From positions 84,145,062-84,209,061 of the forward strand of contig NW_022098076.1 of assembly GCF_002288925.2 (NCBI RefSeq): a DNA stretch of 64,000 nucleotides, read 5' to 3'. Within the stretch, counting starts at the first letter, position 1; each line of letters opens with the position of its first letter. The position numbers and the translations under genes are program-made. Of this stretch, positions 10,544-22,776 are shown piece by piece. This stretch comes from Delphinapterus leucas. Its lineage: Eukaryota; Chordata; Mammalia; Artiodactyla; Monodontidae. The notes beneath the pieces were generated by a model. The model ran no database searches, was not told the DNA's origin, and was given only the letters and a program-made list of their open reading frames with translations.

Positions 10544-10836
10544 GTGAGTACGCGGCGCTGAGACCCCCACCCCGCGTCCTCCGACAGGCCGGCCCCGCCC
10601 GCGGGGGCGCTGCCCTTCACCCTCTGCTGGTGCGTGCGGTGACTGCGGGCGCCAAGCAGACACCTCAGGGGGCAGCGTGGGGACGGGGGCAAGCGGGGAT
10701 GCACGGGAACAGGTGGAATGCGCGGGGCTGGAGGGAGGGGCGAGGAGGGGGCTTGTAGGGCTCCTAGGGGTCAGGGATGGAGAAGGCCCTGACAGAGGTA
10801 GATAGGTAAGTAGGTAAGTAGACGGATGATAAATAG

Positions 10837-10837
10837 G

Positions 10838-10890
<53 letters not shown>
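10837..10890 (+). repeat. (GATA)n microsatellite (copy 2)
   Basis: Same 54-nt length as the array at 7651-7704. Here it continues into the unique flank ttagatatgcaggcaggtag, which is the original right flank of the unit. Confidence 0.95.
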
Positions 10891-12640
10891 TTAGATATGC
10901 AGGCAGGTAGATATAGAGATGTGGAAAGATAGATAATCTCCAGGGATGAGCGCTTGAGAACACGGGATATACAGACGCGCGATGTCACACCGGTGAATCA
11001 GAGCAGGCACATGGCCTGGCTGAGAGGACAGAGGGCTGGAGTCCCAGCCCTGCCACTTCCTAGATGTCACCTCACACTGAACTCTGACCTCTCTGGGGCT
11101 CGCTTTTCCTCCTTGTCAATACTTGCCCTCAAGTGTTCCATCAGTTTTGTTGAGAAAAGCAAATGCCGTCGCTGAAAATTTAATAGCACCTTAGAAATAG
11201 AACTCATGTTAGGATAAATTAAACAATCTGTCGCTGTGATTTCTATTCAAAATTTGAGGGCTCCTGGATTCATTTATATCCACCCGTATATTTCTTATTC
11301 TTTGCGAAGATAAATTAGTGTCCTCAAAACTGTTATGACTCCTAGAGTTGACTTACTTGATCTTAAGTGGTGAAAGTGCAATTTAACTTTTCAGCCGCCT
11401 TCTGTGACTTTTACGCAGAAAACTTAATCTGGGATGACAACGCAGTGTAAGTTTCGTTTCCCAGAATGATCAGATGTTTTTCAAATTTCATGATTAAGAT
11501 TGTGATTGGAAATTAATAGTCACATAAATATGTGTTAACGTGAAAATGTTTTTCGAAACTTCAGTCACAGGAAATACAAGTATTTTCCATTTAAGTTAAA
11601 TTTTAAATTATGACATTACAGGTGAAGCTAAAACCCCCTTTGATCACCTCCATACCTTACCCCACCCCGTCTAAAGAGATATATCCACTCTCACCACTTT
11701 GTGTTTCTTTTCAGACATTTTTCTAGGCATTTACGTATTCATATATGGACCTACAAACAATATGTGTTTTTTGTTTGTATTTTTTAACATAATCGATACC
11801 ATATACCTATGCTGTATATATCCTTTTGCATCCTACAGGTCTCCCCATGGCAGTATTTGAGATAGATCTACCTCTTTTCTTTTTTCCTTATTGCATTATT
11901 GTATAGTTTCCCATGATATGAATATGCCAAAGTTAATTGCGCCATTCCCCTACCAATTTACATTTAGGCTATTTAGTGTTTTATATTCTAAAGGATTTTG
12001 TAATCCATATAATCCCTTCATGTAGTTATAGTTCTAACAAAAATGTGCTTTGCATAGACTAAGAATGCCCAACCCAGGTAGCTCAGTACTTCTGGGCATG
12101 ATGGTTAGAGCTCATCTAAGTCAGTATTGAATGTCTACCAGCATTAATCCAGGAACAAATCCAACAACTAAAAACAACTAAAGGAAGTGTATGTATGTCG
12201 TGGGAAGGGCTGGGGAAGAGTTCCAGAGCAGGGTTTGCACATTCTTCTAGAGTTCAAAGAAGAGGGGAGATTAGGGACGGTGGAGAAAGAGGGGAAGAAT
12301 TACACACCAGTAAAGATCAGCCTGAAAAAGTGATCCTCTGTAATCATTCAACCTCTAGTCATACCAATTTTCAATTATACTGTCATATTCCCTAATTATT
12401 TTTTACATAAGAATTTTTCTGTCTTGAGTTTGGCCAAATCTTGGAGGCTTCCTGCTGATTCTACAATTAATCCATTCATATTATTTTTAACAGCCCTTGA
12501 AGTAAGTCTCTGTTAAAACTTTGCTCAGTTACACAGACGATGTCATTAGAAATCATGAAACGTACCCTCATCGTGTAGAAAAATGGAATCACAGCAAATT
12601 AACTGATAATTGGTCGGCACAGTGCCAGCATGCCTCCCTC
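10891..12640. other. Non-coding interval with L1-like relic
   Basis: 10891-11630 shows no recognised element. About 11630-12060 reads like the reversed 3' end of an old L1 (ctaggcatttacgtattcat, then cataccatataccta-type text). 12060-12640 is unassigned; the frames at 12195-12395 and 12521-12706 have no domain features. Confidence 0.4.
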
Positions 12641-12790
12641 CACGGGGTAGCTCTGATGCTGTGCAAGCCTCTTGACCTCTCTGAGCCTCAGTCTTCTCAT
12701 CTGTAAAATGAGGGAGTTGAAACCCCTCATGGAGCCAGTAGATAAGGTTAATTGAGTGAGGCTTTGAGGTAGGGGGCAGTCTTCAGGGCC
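12640..12790 (+). repeat. MIR SINE relic
   Basis: Contains the MIR core order: 'gtgcaagcctcttgacctct', then ctgagcctcagtcttctcat and 'ctgtaaaatgagggagttga'. Diverged ancient mammalian SINE. Confidence 0.7.
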
Positions 12791-13469
12791 AGCTAATTGT
12801 TGACATTCTAGAATTCAGACTCAGTAATACCAGAATCCAGCTTTTTCAGAAAAGAAGCTGGTAATCTAGTTTCCATGAGAAATCTCTCAATTTCTAAATG
12901 TTAGGAAAAAGGAACAAACTCTGTATAAGTGAGAGCTAAATGTAGTCTTTGGGACATAATATTTATCATCTTTGTGCTGCATAGTTAAGGACATATTTTG
13001 CTCTAAATTCCTGTGATTTTATGTTAGCATTTCTCAAAGAAATAGGAGTGCTGTTCACCCCTTATTCTGAGTTCAGGCGGGGTGGAACTGTCCACCCACA
13101 CAATTTGCTCTGAAGAGCCCTGAGTAAAATCCCTCTGCGTCTTGCCTGCAGGCATTCAGTTCCAGGCCTGGCTGTTCAGCACATCCCCAGGTTTTATAGC
13201 TATTACCAGGCCCAGCTCATCAACTTGAAACTGGGAGGCACTGTGCTGTTGCCTCAGGCAACAGGTCTGGGAGAAGAGTGAGAGGGAAAGCTCCTTCTCT
13301 GATATCTAGAGAAGGTGAGATTCATGGTTTGAGATATCATGGTTTATCCTTCCTCTTTTTGCCTTAAAATTCCAGACAAGGCAGAAATCAAGTATCAGGA
13401 GCTGAATAACAGCTGCATTTAGGGAGGAGGCTTCTCAACTGATTTGGTTTTTAAATCTAAAAAAAAAAA

Positions 13470-15320
13470 AAATTAAGTTGAATTAAGAAACATTTCAAAC
13501 AAACAGAAAGTAATGTAACAGACTCCAATTTATCCACCCCTGAGATTAAGCAAGTATTAATAAGTTTTGACCTGTTTGTTCTCACATCTCTCCCCTTAGG
13601 AAAATAACAGATAAATACAGAAAGTCCTAAACACATCCTTTGCCTCCTCTTCCATGCATGGTTTTATATTTATACTCCATGGATATGTGTGTACGTGTGT
13701 GTGTGTGTGTGTGTGTGTTAGTAACCATAAAAAATAAATATTATTGTTTTGTGGTCCTTCAAATATAATAAATGGTTTCACATGATACATACCTATTGGA
13801 GCTTGCTTGTATCAGTCAGTATGATGTTTTTGGATTTTATCCATGTTGATACATAGAGATGCGATTTGTTTATATACATATAGATGTGAGAGCTGCCACA
13901 TAGTATCCAGTTACATAAATAAAGCAGTTTATTTTTCCATCTGCCTAAACGCAGCGAATTTGTTTCCATGCTTTCAGCTTACAGAGTTGGAATTTATATC
14001 TTTGTATATGTACCATCGTGACAACTAGATTTTGAATTCCTACGTGGAATTCAAAGAGGGTTATAAGAGAAAACGTATTTTAAATATTTTAGGAATTGTC
14101 AAATTGACTCCAAGAGGATTGTACCAACATCGTGCCAGAGTACCTGTTTCCCTATATCCTCAGCAAAACTTGGTGTGCTTAGATGTTAATGGGTGTGAAA
14201 TAGGATCGTGTTTTGACTACTGAGTTTAGGAATCTTAGCATATTTTGATTGACAGTCTATAGTTCTCTCTGAGTGAATTGCGTGAACAAGTCTTTGCATA
14301 TTTATCTTTTGTGGCCTTTGCCTTTTTGTTGCTAATGAATTAGAAGCTATTTATATATTTGGGTACTGAAATTTTGCTATTTAAATGTGCAGCAAATATT
14401 TCATTCCAATCTTTGGTTTATCTTTTCATTTAGTTATTGGTACCTTAATGTATAATTTTTTTCACTATAATCTCAAACTTATCCATCTTTTCCTTGATTT
14501 TGTGTTTTGCGTCTTGTTGAACAGATCCTTTCCTTCCCTGGGATTGTAAAAATGTTCTCCTACGTTTAAAAAAAATTACAGTTTAATTCTTTTACATTTA
14601 AGACTCATAATCCTGGAATTGTTTTCTACTTCTGGGATTATAATTTTATCTTTTTCCATACAGAAAATGAATTGTCCCAACATTATTTATTAAATAGTCC
14701 ATCCTTTCTCTCATTGTTTTTCAGTGTTACATCTGCAAACATGTGTACCAAGAACTCATTCATGTATGATCTGTTTGTATTCTTACATGAGTCTGTTTAT
14801 TCAGGGCTTTAATTTCTCCCAGCGTTTTAGAGTTTTCTGTTTTTTTGATTTCTAAGTATTTGACCTTTTTTAGTGCTATTATATTAGAAATGGTATATAC
14901 TTTTTAAATTTTATAGTTTAACTGGTAAAGATACAGCAAAACATAGTTGAATTTGTTTTGGCTTTGATCAAGCAACTTTGAATAGTTCAAATGCATTTAA
15001 CGCTAAAAAGTTTTCCCCAAAACACTGTATTAGCTGCATCATACAAATTTTAATATCATTAAGTTCAAAATCTTTTCTAATTTTTTCCTTTGTCTTAGTG
15101 GTTATTTAACTGTTTATTTCTTAATTTCCAAACATACAGAAATTTTCTAGTTATTTTTTTCACTGAATTGTGGTAGAGATGATATATTTTTTTCTCTTAT
15201 TTTTATTATTTTTTTAATTTTTATTTTTATTTTGAGATGATATTTTGACTTCAAAGATTTCTACGTGTGTCAATTAAGTCAAGATTTTTTATCATGTTAT
15301 TAAAATTGTGATACAGGTGC
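13470..15320 (-). repeat. Old L1 LINE 3' portion, reversed
   Basis: Reads as a reversed L1M-type 3' region: 'ttttatccatgttgatacat' near 13840, and 'cccaacattatttattaaat' followed by agtccatcctttctctcatt near 14680. A (TG)n array lies inside at about 13690-13718. Heavily decayed; borders approximate. Confidence 0.6.
13690..13718 (+). repeat. (TG)n microsatellite
   Basis: A short gtgtgt array preceded by an imperfect gtgtgtacg. On the minus strand it creates the THTHTH run in the frame at 13596-13790, which is not a gene. Confidence 0.9.
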
Positions 15321-16030
15321 ACATGTGTTTTTTATAAATCCTACTCAGTGGATATTTAACCTGAGATTCTCTCTTTTTCATCAGATCTTGAACATTCTCA
15401 GACATTCCTTTTTTATATTTCTCCTTCCTCACTCTGTCTCTACTCCTGGCATTCTCAGGATGCTAGCTGGGCCTTTTCATCTCTTCCTCCAGTTCTCCTT
15501 CCTTCTTATGTCAGATAACCTTTCCTGTGCCACTCAGCTCCGCTTGGCCTCTCCTTGCTCCTGGGCTCTGGGCACTTTCTCCCCCAGTGGCCAGCTTGGC
15601 CACAGACTTCACACAGGCACAGCCTCTTGTTCCTTGAGACTCTCTTCCACGTCTTCCTGTTGTACCCCGGAAGTGCAGGGCATTAGCACCTGCAGGGCAA
15701 ATCTCTGACCAGTGGGAGATGGAAGCCATTGGATAAATTCTTCTATTCTGCCCCCAGAAGAATGGTCCTAAAGTGCAGAGGTTCTCACAGCCTCTCCAGG
15801 AGACCCATCATCAGTTGTATTTGAGACCAAATTGTAACGTATTGAGCTTTTGTTTCACATGCTGCTCCCTCCATGCTGTATCCTGTGACGTGTCCTCACA
15901 TCCATCTTTCGAAGTTTAATTCTCTCTCCTGCTGTTTGTAATGTTCAGTAGATTTTCAATCTACTGTAACTTTCCATAATGGAAAAGAACTCTGGAACCA
16001 TTCAACAATGGCTATAACCCCAGGTCTATT
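15321..16030. other. Unassigned non-coding interval
   Basis: Contains a 127-codon plus frame (15325-15708) rich in Leu, Phe and Ser, with no recognised domain. The underlying DNA is pyrimidine-rich (ctcttcctccagttctcctt), which explains the composition. No splice-exon signature was recognised. Most likely chance. Confidence 0.4.
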
Positions 16031-16195
16031 AACTACCAGCTTTTTGAAAATTTTTGTCTCAGTTTCCTCATCTTAAACTGGAAGTAAGAGACTCACCTCA
16101 GGATTTTATGAGGATCAAATGATTTAGCACATACAACACATACTTTACCATGCCTGTCACATAGTAATCATCCAATAAATGTTAAATATGATTAT
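16030..16195 (+). repeat. MIR SINE relic
   Basis: 'cagtttcctcatcttaaact' followed by an aggatcaaatgatttagcac-like part and the ending 'ccaataaatgttaaatatg' matches the MIR order. Confidence 0.65.
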
Positions 16196-16199
16196 TTTT

Positions 16200-17610
16200 A
16201 TTCATTAAATTTTAATTTCAATGACTATTCGTATTTCTAGATGTTCTTTTTGGAGTCTAAGTCTGTCTGGGGTTTTCTGACTTGTTAGAGTTTGGTTTTT
16301 TTGGTCTTTTTTGTAGGGGTTTTCCCCTCTTTTTTATGACTTTAGTCATTTTGCACTTATTTGTATTATCTTTCTGATTCTTTTTGTATGATTTCAAGAT
16401 TTGGGAGTCCATCTTGTTTCTTCGGTCTGTTGACTGACTCTCATCCATAGGAAGACTATGTACATGAGAGATTTGGGGAAAATAAGCCTTCTCTGTCATC
16501 ACAGCTTGCTCCCAGATTGGAGCTGTCCTGCCCTGGAAGAAAAAGGAGCAAAGTAGTTCTGAGGCTTCCAGGGGATTTTCCCCACTAAGATGGACTTAGG
16601 TAGTAATGATCTGGGGGGAGGGGTGCACCAAAGGTGTTTCCTTTCCTGTTCTCAGGGTCACCCTCCTCCAGTCCCCACCTACTACCCACTTCCTCCAAAC
16701 ATGCTAGACTCATATTTGATGAGATGGGGCAGGGTCAAGACCACACAGCAAAGCTGCCAGCTTTGTCTCTCTAACCAGACTAAGGGTCTTCCTCCTTTAG
16801 TATTTCTCTGGGGTTTCAGTCCTTGGTATGTTTTCAGGCATTGTCCATGGAAAAACTGTGAATTAAATGCAATTTGTCTTTGTATTTCCCTTATCATTAT
16901 GGCCGTGTTACCCAGAACAAAGTAATAACTGCTTAGTGTTACCTATGACTAAGATTAACTTTGTTAGATATTACAATTGATTAAGACCCTCAAACCTATA
17001 AGTGTATGAGTCTGACAGCCGGGCAGTCTGGTCTGCATATGCCTTGTGGTCCTTCAGCCATGTGCAGTTAACCACACTCATGTCATGGCCTTCAGCCAAA
17101 AAGCAGCCATCCACCACGGAGTCAAAGATTTTTCAAACACATGGTGCTCAGAGCACTTTTGCTCTACAAAGTTTATATCCAGCCTCAGTCTAAACTTTTG
17201 AATCATAACAGACTTCCACCATAGGTCATTTATTTCACCTCTGTTTTCAGTTTGAGAAAATAAGGAAACCAAAATTATATCAACTTCTTAACAGAGTAGA
17301 CATGTTACATTATCAGCCCTACCACCACCACGGCCTTGAACTTAACCTCTCAGAGTTGTCCTCATCTCTAAAAATCTGATAAGAAAGCATCTTACCCCAA
17401 GTTCTACTTCATCCCACAAGATCTAATCTTTGGCTCTTGTCTTCTCTAAACACCCGTGTCGGTCTTCCCATTCCCCCTGGGGTTCTTTCGGTAACTGCCA
17501 ATTAAGACCTCTGGCTTCAGGTACATTTTCTAGCCAAGACTGAATTAAATTATATCAGCTTTATAATTTTCCACTTAACTCACTTTCATAAGTTCAGATA
17601 AACAAACATC
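16200..17610. other. Unassigned non-coding interval
   Basis: No element or exon recognised. Frames at 16257-16502 (Lys/Asn-rich, minus) and 16590-16925 (plus) lack domain features. A tttttttggtcttttttg-type T-rich tract is at 16290-16330. Confidence 0.4.
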
Positions 17611-17611
17611 T

Positions 17612-17930
17612 ATGTCCATGTCATCCAATAGAAATATACTGTGAGCCATAACTAGGAGCCACATATGTAATTTTAAATTTTCCAGTAGACACATTAAAAA
17701 AGAAAAAGCAACAGGTGAAATTAACTTTAACAGATTTTATTTATTCTAAAGATCCATAACAGTATTGTTGCAACATGTAATCACTATTAAAAACATTAAT
17801 GGATATTTACAATCCTTTTTTCATATTAAGTTTGCAAAATCTGGTGCCTATTTTGCATTTTTAGAACCTTTCAATCTAACTACATTTCAAGTGTCTATGA
17901 CCACATGTGGCCACCATTCTGGACAGCAAA
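17612..17930. repeat. Ancient interspersed repeat, family not named
   Basis: The order 'ccaatagaaatatactgtga', gccataactaggagccacat, 'cagtagacacattaaaaaag', aacaggtgaaattaacttta and 'gaccacatgtggccaccatt' is one I recognise as a widespread old mammalian repeat. I cannot name the family with confidence. Confidence 0.5.
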
Positions 17931-20218
17931 GATCTAGGTAAATGGCATCCAGATATGAGAGAGGGTTACAGTCCGTAAGGACTTACCTCTGGATGGAACA
18001 CATTTTGTTTATTTACCATAAGAAATAAACATGTGGCAAAATGATAAACTTTAATTAAAGACAATAAATCAGCATGGGTTGTGCCTGAATATCCATGCAG
18101 CTTTTTCTCCAGAAAATTAAGATAGTTGGCCTTGACTACAATGCTTAAAGCAATACAAATTACCACTCGTACAAATTTAATTATAGTGATCCATCATCAA
18201 AATATGAGTAAGTTATGTGCATAAAGAATTGAAGAAACATCACAAAAACAGCAAACACTTGGCCAAAGAAATGGAGAAGGTGAGAAATATATTGAACACC
18301 ATCATGCCACACCTAGCCTTTTGTCTAGACTAAATTGTCACTAGACTTCAGCCAGGTAACAGGGTGTTACCCTGAACAAGTTGCTTCCAAAAGCAAGCTA
18401 GCTTTCCTATCTGAAAATGATGGTACTGTATCTATTACAGGTTAAGTGCTCAGTACAGTTTTTAGTACAAAATAAGTACCCAGCTTTTATATTCTAGCTA
18501 CAGTCAATTTGTTATTGTTAATAAAAGCAGGAAGGAGAGAATAGGACAGAGACACAGGCACATGGCAAGGTGCTGGGGATAAACCAAACAGCCTGACTCC
18601 CTGGCCATGATGGATTTGGGATTCTAGTGGAATAGGTGAGAGAAACAAGAGCTCAATAAACAAATGTGCAACTATGGATTTCGGTACCTGCTGGGAGAGA
18701 ACGGGATGTGGTGATGGAGAAGAAGAGGTTCTACTGTAGCTAGTGGTGGTCGGGACCCGCCTTTCTGAGGGAGCAGCATAGAGGCTAAGGCCTAGGGAAA
18801 CAGCATGGAGAGTGCCTTGGGAAGCACTGAGGAATATGGTCCAGGACCTCTGGACAGTGAGGAGAGGTGAGACATTTCCAATTTTATGGCTCCTGGGTGG
18901 TCAGAGAATAAAACCAAGACCAAGAGAACTTTTTTTTTAAGGGAGAAAAAAAAGCTGAGTTTATTTACTCACCACCAAGGGAACACATGCGCCTGATGGA
19001 ATATGCTGAGTACTTTGTTAGAGGTGGACGAGGGATGGGAAGCAGGGAATCAGGGGCCCCAGAGAGGGCCAGCTCATGACGGTCCTGCTAATTAAGGATG
19101 GAAAATTGCTTACAGAATAGGGTGGGGTAAGTCCACAGGCCTGTATGTAGTTGATCATGGTATGATTTTAGTGTCTGCACTTAACAAATTTGTATTTTAA
19201 CAAAAAGGACACAATGCATGTGTTTACGCTACTCGCAGGACAGTTGGCATATTAGTAATGGATGAGTAACAAATTCACACTGTGGCTTGGTAATGGGCCC
19301 ACATGTAAAGTGGTGTGATGAAAACCTTCTTCTGCTCCTGTCTCTTCATCTTCTTCTCAACCTCACAGGGACGGGTCTAAATTTGCCAAATGTGGCTGTG
19401 AGGAGGTAAAGCTGAGCCGAAGAGTCCCTGTCTCAGCTGACATAGGCCCAGTCCAGGGAAGGCTCTAGGCCAGAGAAGGATGAAACCCAGTTAAGGACCT
19501 GGAGACCTCCTCAATCAAATGACCAGTAACACCAGCCTCCCCTGGATGTGGGTTAGGAAGACAGAATGTCATGTCGGGCTCCACCCCAGACCTCCCCAAC
19601 TGGAATCCGCATTTTAACCAATCCAAGGGATTCCTGGGCATATTATTGTCTGAGAACTGTACCGGCCTTGATAAGGACACTGGAGGGTCCTTCAAACTGT
19701 GATGTGATTGGTGCTGGAGTGTTTCAGAAGGATGGTGACATGACCCCTATTTTAAAGACTTATATGGCTGACCCCTGGAGAGGGTTGACTGTTCTGTCCT
19801 TGGGAACCCAGCCTATGTAAAGGTGAAGTAACCAAGCAGGAAACAAGTCTTGTTGGTGCTTTCTCTTTGGATTCTGGTGCCTTGAAAATCAGAAAGAGAG
19901 GAAGGGAGGAGAACCAGTCTAGACCAGTATAGCAGTCGCTCAGTCTGTCCCTGTTAATTGTGCAGTTAATTTGATAATTATTTATGTACAAACAGAGGAA
20001 GGTTAAAAATCCAGTTCATGAAAAAAATCCAGTCCATGGTGTAATGCTCTATATATACAAGATCAGACTATCAAAAAATATTTCCACATATCATGGTAGG
20101 TATTATGTATGTCTGTATGTGTGTGTACATATAAATATACACACAAATATATTTAAAGAGTAGCTTATATTTTCAGAATTTTTATGTTAATTGTTGTAGG
20201 GAGATAATGGCCCCCCCC
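17931..20218. other. Non-coding interval with possible old repeat pieces
   Basis: 18540-18880 (gagacacaggcacatggcaa, cccgcctttctgagggagca) has the look of an ancient, diverged dispersed repeat. 19465-19820 has overlapping frames of about 80 codons on both strands without domain features. Nothing else is recognised. Confidence 0.35.
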
Positions 20219-20235
20219 AAAAGTGTAATTTTCAG

Positions 20236-20419
20236 GGAGACGCAAGAGGGAGGAGATATGGGGATATATGTATATGTATAGCTGATTCACTTTGTTATAA
20301 AGCAGAAACTAACACACTATTGTAAAGCAATTATACTCCAATAAAGATGTGAATATATATATATACATTTTGAACATACATAAAATAGAAATAAAGTTAA
20401 GATTTAAATTTTTTTTTAA
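20236..20419 (+). mobile_element. 5'-truncated L1 insertion with 17-bp target-site duplication
   Basis: L1 3' UTR text (gattcactttgttataaagc, acactattgtaaagcaatta, ctccaataaagatgtgaata) is bracketed by a perfect direct repeat aaaagtgtaattttcag at 20219-20235 and 20420-20436. Only about 180 bp of the element were inserted. The intact duplication indicates a fairly recent, lineage-level insertion. Confidence 0.9.
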
Positions 20420-20929
20420 AAAAGTGTAATTTTCAGAGCTATTTAAAATGTAACCATATAAAAATGTTTTATTTTTCTGACAGTAGTTTTGGGGTAAGTT
20501 GGGAATTTTCCATTTTTAATCTTTAAGATTGATGGTTGTTAATTAGATTGTCTCTCTAAATCGGTTTCTTAGAGAAGTGATCCCCATATTTAAAAATAAG
20601 TTCAAGTTATTTAGAAACCTTGGGAGGTTTATCATTATGTAGACAAAACAGTCAGGTCACTGGATTTTTTTTCCCACCAGTATATTTTGCTGTTACATGA
20701 ACTTTTCAAACAAAAAGTTCTACAAAGTGGAAAGTTGAGAAATCTTCAATATTATCCCTTTGAATCAAATGACAAAGGGAAGAGTGTCTGGGAAGAGTCA
20801 ACAAGGCTAATATTCATTTTCTTTGTTTAACCAGATGATAGGATAGTTTTATGCTGTTTATTTATGTATGAAATTGGGAAAGCTGAAGAATTCACATGCT
20901 GGCTTTAAAAATAAGAAGTTGTTCGGGTA

Positions 20930-21290
20930 GTGCAAAATTTGGAAAGTGTTTAAAAGTACAAAAAGAAATATAAAAATAAAAATTATCCATAATCATATTG
21001 CCCATAGATAATTACTGTTAACATTTTGGTCTATTTCCTTCCAGACTTTTTTTTTCATTCTACTTTTTTTTCACCTAAGAATAGACTGGAAAAAGTTTTC
21101 TGAGTCATTAATTATTGCAAATATCATTTTAAATGTCTACAGAGTACTTCATTATAGGTGGTACCGTAACTTATTTCAGTAATGCCCTTCTACTGAATAT
21201 TTTGGTTATTTCCAATTCTTTAGAAATAATGTTACAATGGAACTCCTTGAAGATAAACATTCCCTAAAATTACATTTTAAATAATTTTGT
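20930..21290 (-). repeat. Old L1-like 3' region, reversed
   Basis: Contains 'cataatcatattgcccatag', ataattactgttaacatttt and 'tctatttccttccagacttt', a common old LINE 3' arrangement read in reverse. Subfamily unknown. Confidence 0.45.
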
Positions 21291-21565
21291 GTGTAGATGG
21301 TTTCTTATCAAGTGTCTGATTTTGTGCTTTTCTGAGAGTTAGATGGCAAGGTGATATCATTTCTGATTTACAGATGACGGCCTGATGGAAGAGCATTCAT
21401 CAAGTCAGTGGAGGGAGTGGATTTAGAATTTGGAGTTATGCTTATTAGGGCTCTTCAGTAGGGCTTTTTACTACCAAAAACATCACAGATAATGGAAAAA
21501 GAGTGTCAGATGCCACTTTATCCATCATTTAAATAACTAAGTACTATTTGAGAAAAGATTGATTT

Positions 21566-21704
21566 TTTTATTTTTTATTTAGTTATTTATTTTTTGGCCA
21601 CACTGCATGGCATGAGGGATCTTAGTTCCCCAACGAGTTATCGAACTCATGCCCCCTGCATTGTGAGCGTGGAGTCTTAAACACTGGACTGCCAGGGAAG
21701 TCCC
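21566..21704 (-). mobile_element. CHR-type SINE, minus strand
   Basis: The reverse complement begins gggacttccctggcagtcc. The body includes 'ccccctgcattgtgagcgtg' and tggccacactgcatggcatg. Direct repeats aagattgattt at 21555-21565 and 21705-21715 flank it. More diverged than the 'ggcttccctggtgg' copies, so an older subfamily. Confidence 0.85.
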
Positions 21705-22071
21705 AAGATTGATTTGTTAAATACTTCAGTTATCCAGAATGAATGATTCCTGACACCGCTATCCTTTTACAATCAAAACACCAACGGAATACCTTTATTT
21801 ACTGAAGTTTTAATTATCTTGCCAATCTAGAAAGGATTTAACCTATTTCCATGTCGCTTTCCCTACTGGACTTCTTGCAGACAGGTGTCTTACCCATCTT
21901 TGTGATTCCAGCTCTTGACAACACACTTAGTATTACTGGTCCTCAATGAATGTTTATAGAACTGGATGTACATTTTATTAAACACTAAAACAAAAAGGTT
22001 GATAAAGAATTAACAGATCTTTTGATCCTTTGGCATAAGAATAAAAATAAAGCATTATTTTTCAGATGAAT

Positions 22072-22446
22072 ATTTTTTAATATTATAGTCCATTTATAGA
22101 TATTATAACATATTGGCTATATTCCCTTGATGTACAATATATCCTTGTAGCTTATTTATTTTATACCTAATAGTTTGCACCTTTCAATCCCCTATCCCTA
22201 ACATGCCCTTCTCCCCTGCCCTCTTCCCACTAGTAACCACTAGTTTATTCTCTATATCTGTGAATCTGTTTATTTTTTGTTATAGTCAATGTTTGTTTTA
22301 TTTTTTAGATTTCATATATAAGTGATAACATACAGTATTTTGTCTTTCTCTGTCTGACTTATTTCAATAAGCTTAATACCTTCCAGGTCCATCCATGTTA
22401 TTGCAAATGGCAAATTTTCATTCTTTTTTATGGCTGAGTAGTATTC

Positions 22447-22478
<32 letters not shown>

Positions 22479-22776
22479 ACCACATCTTCTTTATTCATTC
22501 ATTTGTTGATGGACTCTTAGGTTGCTTCCATATATTGGGTATTGTAAACAATGCTGCTATGCACATTGGGATGCATGTATCTTTTCCAATTAATGTTTTC
22601 ATTTTCTTTGTCTATATACCCAGGAGTGGAATTGCTGGATCATATAGTGGTTCTATTTTTAGTTTTTTGAGGAGCCTCCATACTGTTTTCCATAGTGGCT
22701 GTACCAATTTACATCCCACCAACAGTGTACAAGGGTTCCCTTTTCTCCACATCCTTGCCAACACTTATTTGTGGTT
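22072..22776 (-). mobile_element. L1 LINE 3' part, reversed, with AT microsatellite
   Basis: Well-preserved reversed L1 text: 'tggctgagtagtattccatt', atgctgctatgcacattggg, 'ggagtggaattgctggatca', ccaacagtgtacaagggttc. An (AT)n array lies at 22449-22479. The 90-codon frame at 22535-22807 comes from this element and is not a host gene. Confidence 0.85.

Larger units (their letters stand above)
9601..10766. promoter_or_regulatory. CpG island, shared COL4A3/COL4A4 promoter region (copy 2)
   Basis: Counterpart of 6415-7580. The only difference seen is C at 9824 for G at 6638, which removes one CpG (cacgtc becomes cacctc). GC boxes are at 10262-10272, 10329-10336 and 10337-10349. If the duplication is real, the locus has two bidirectional promoters about 3.2 kb apart. 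Their inward-facing transcripts would cross: COL4A3 from copy 1 and COL4A4 from copy 2. Confidence 0.8.
7705..10890. repeat. Tandem segmental duplication, copy 2
   Basis: Head-to-tail second copy of the unit at 4520-7704. It carries the same SINE, CpG island and COL4A3 exon 1 in the same order and orientation. The TA array (36 nt) and the GATA array (54 nt) have the same length in both copies, although such arrays normally change length quickly. That points to a very recent event or to an assembly duplicate. The junction with copy 1 joins GATA repeat to ctttctaaag with no obvious microhomology. Confidence 0.97.

Noticed and set aside
10139..10963. Longest frame of the window (274 codons, minus strand)
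   Set aside because: It joins stop-poor GC-rich promoter DNA to a GATA microsatellite read as Tyr-Leu-Ser-Ile codons. It overlaps COL4A3 exon 1 in antisense and has no domain.
15325..15708. 127-codon plus frame with hydrophobic stretches
   Set aside because: Pyrimidine-rich DNA gives Leu/Phe/Ser codons. No recognised domain, start context or splice pattern.
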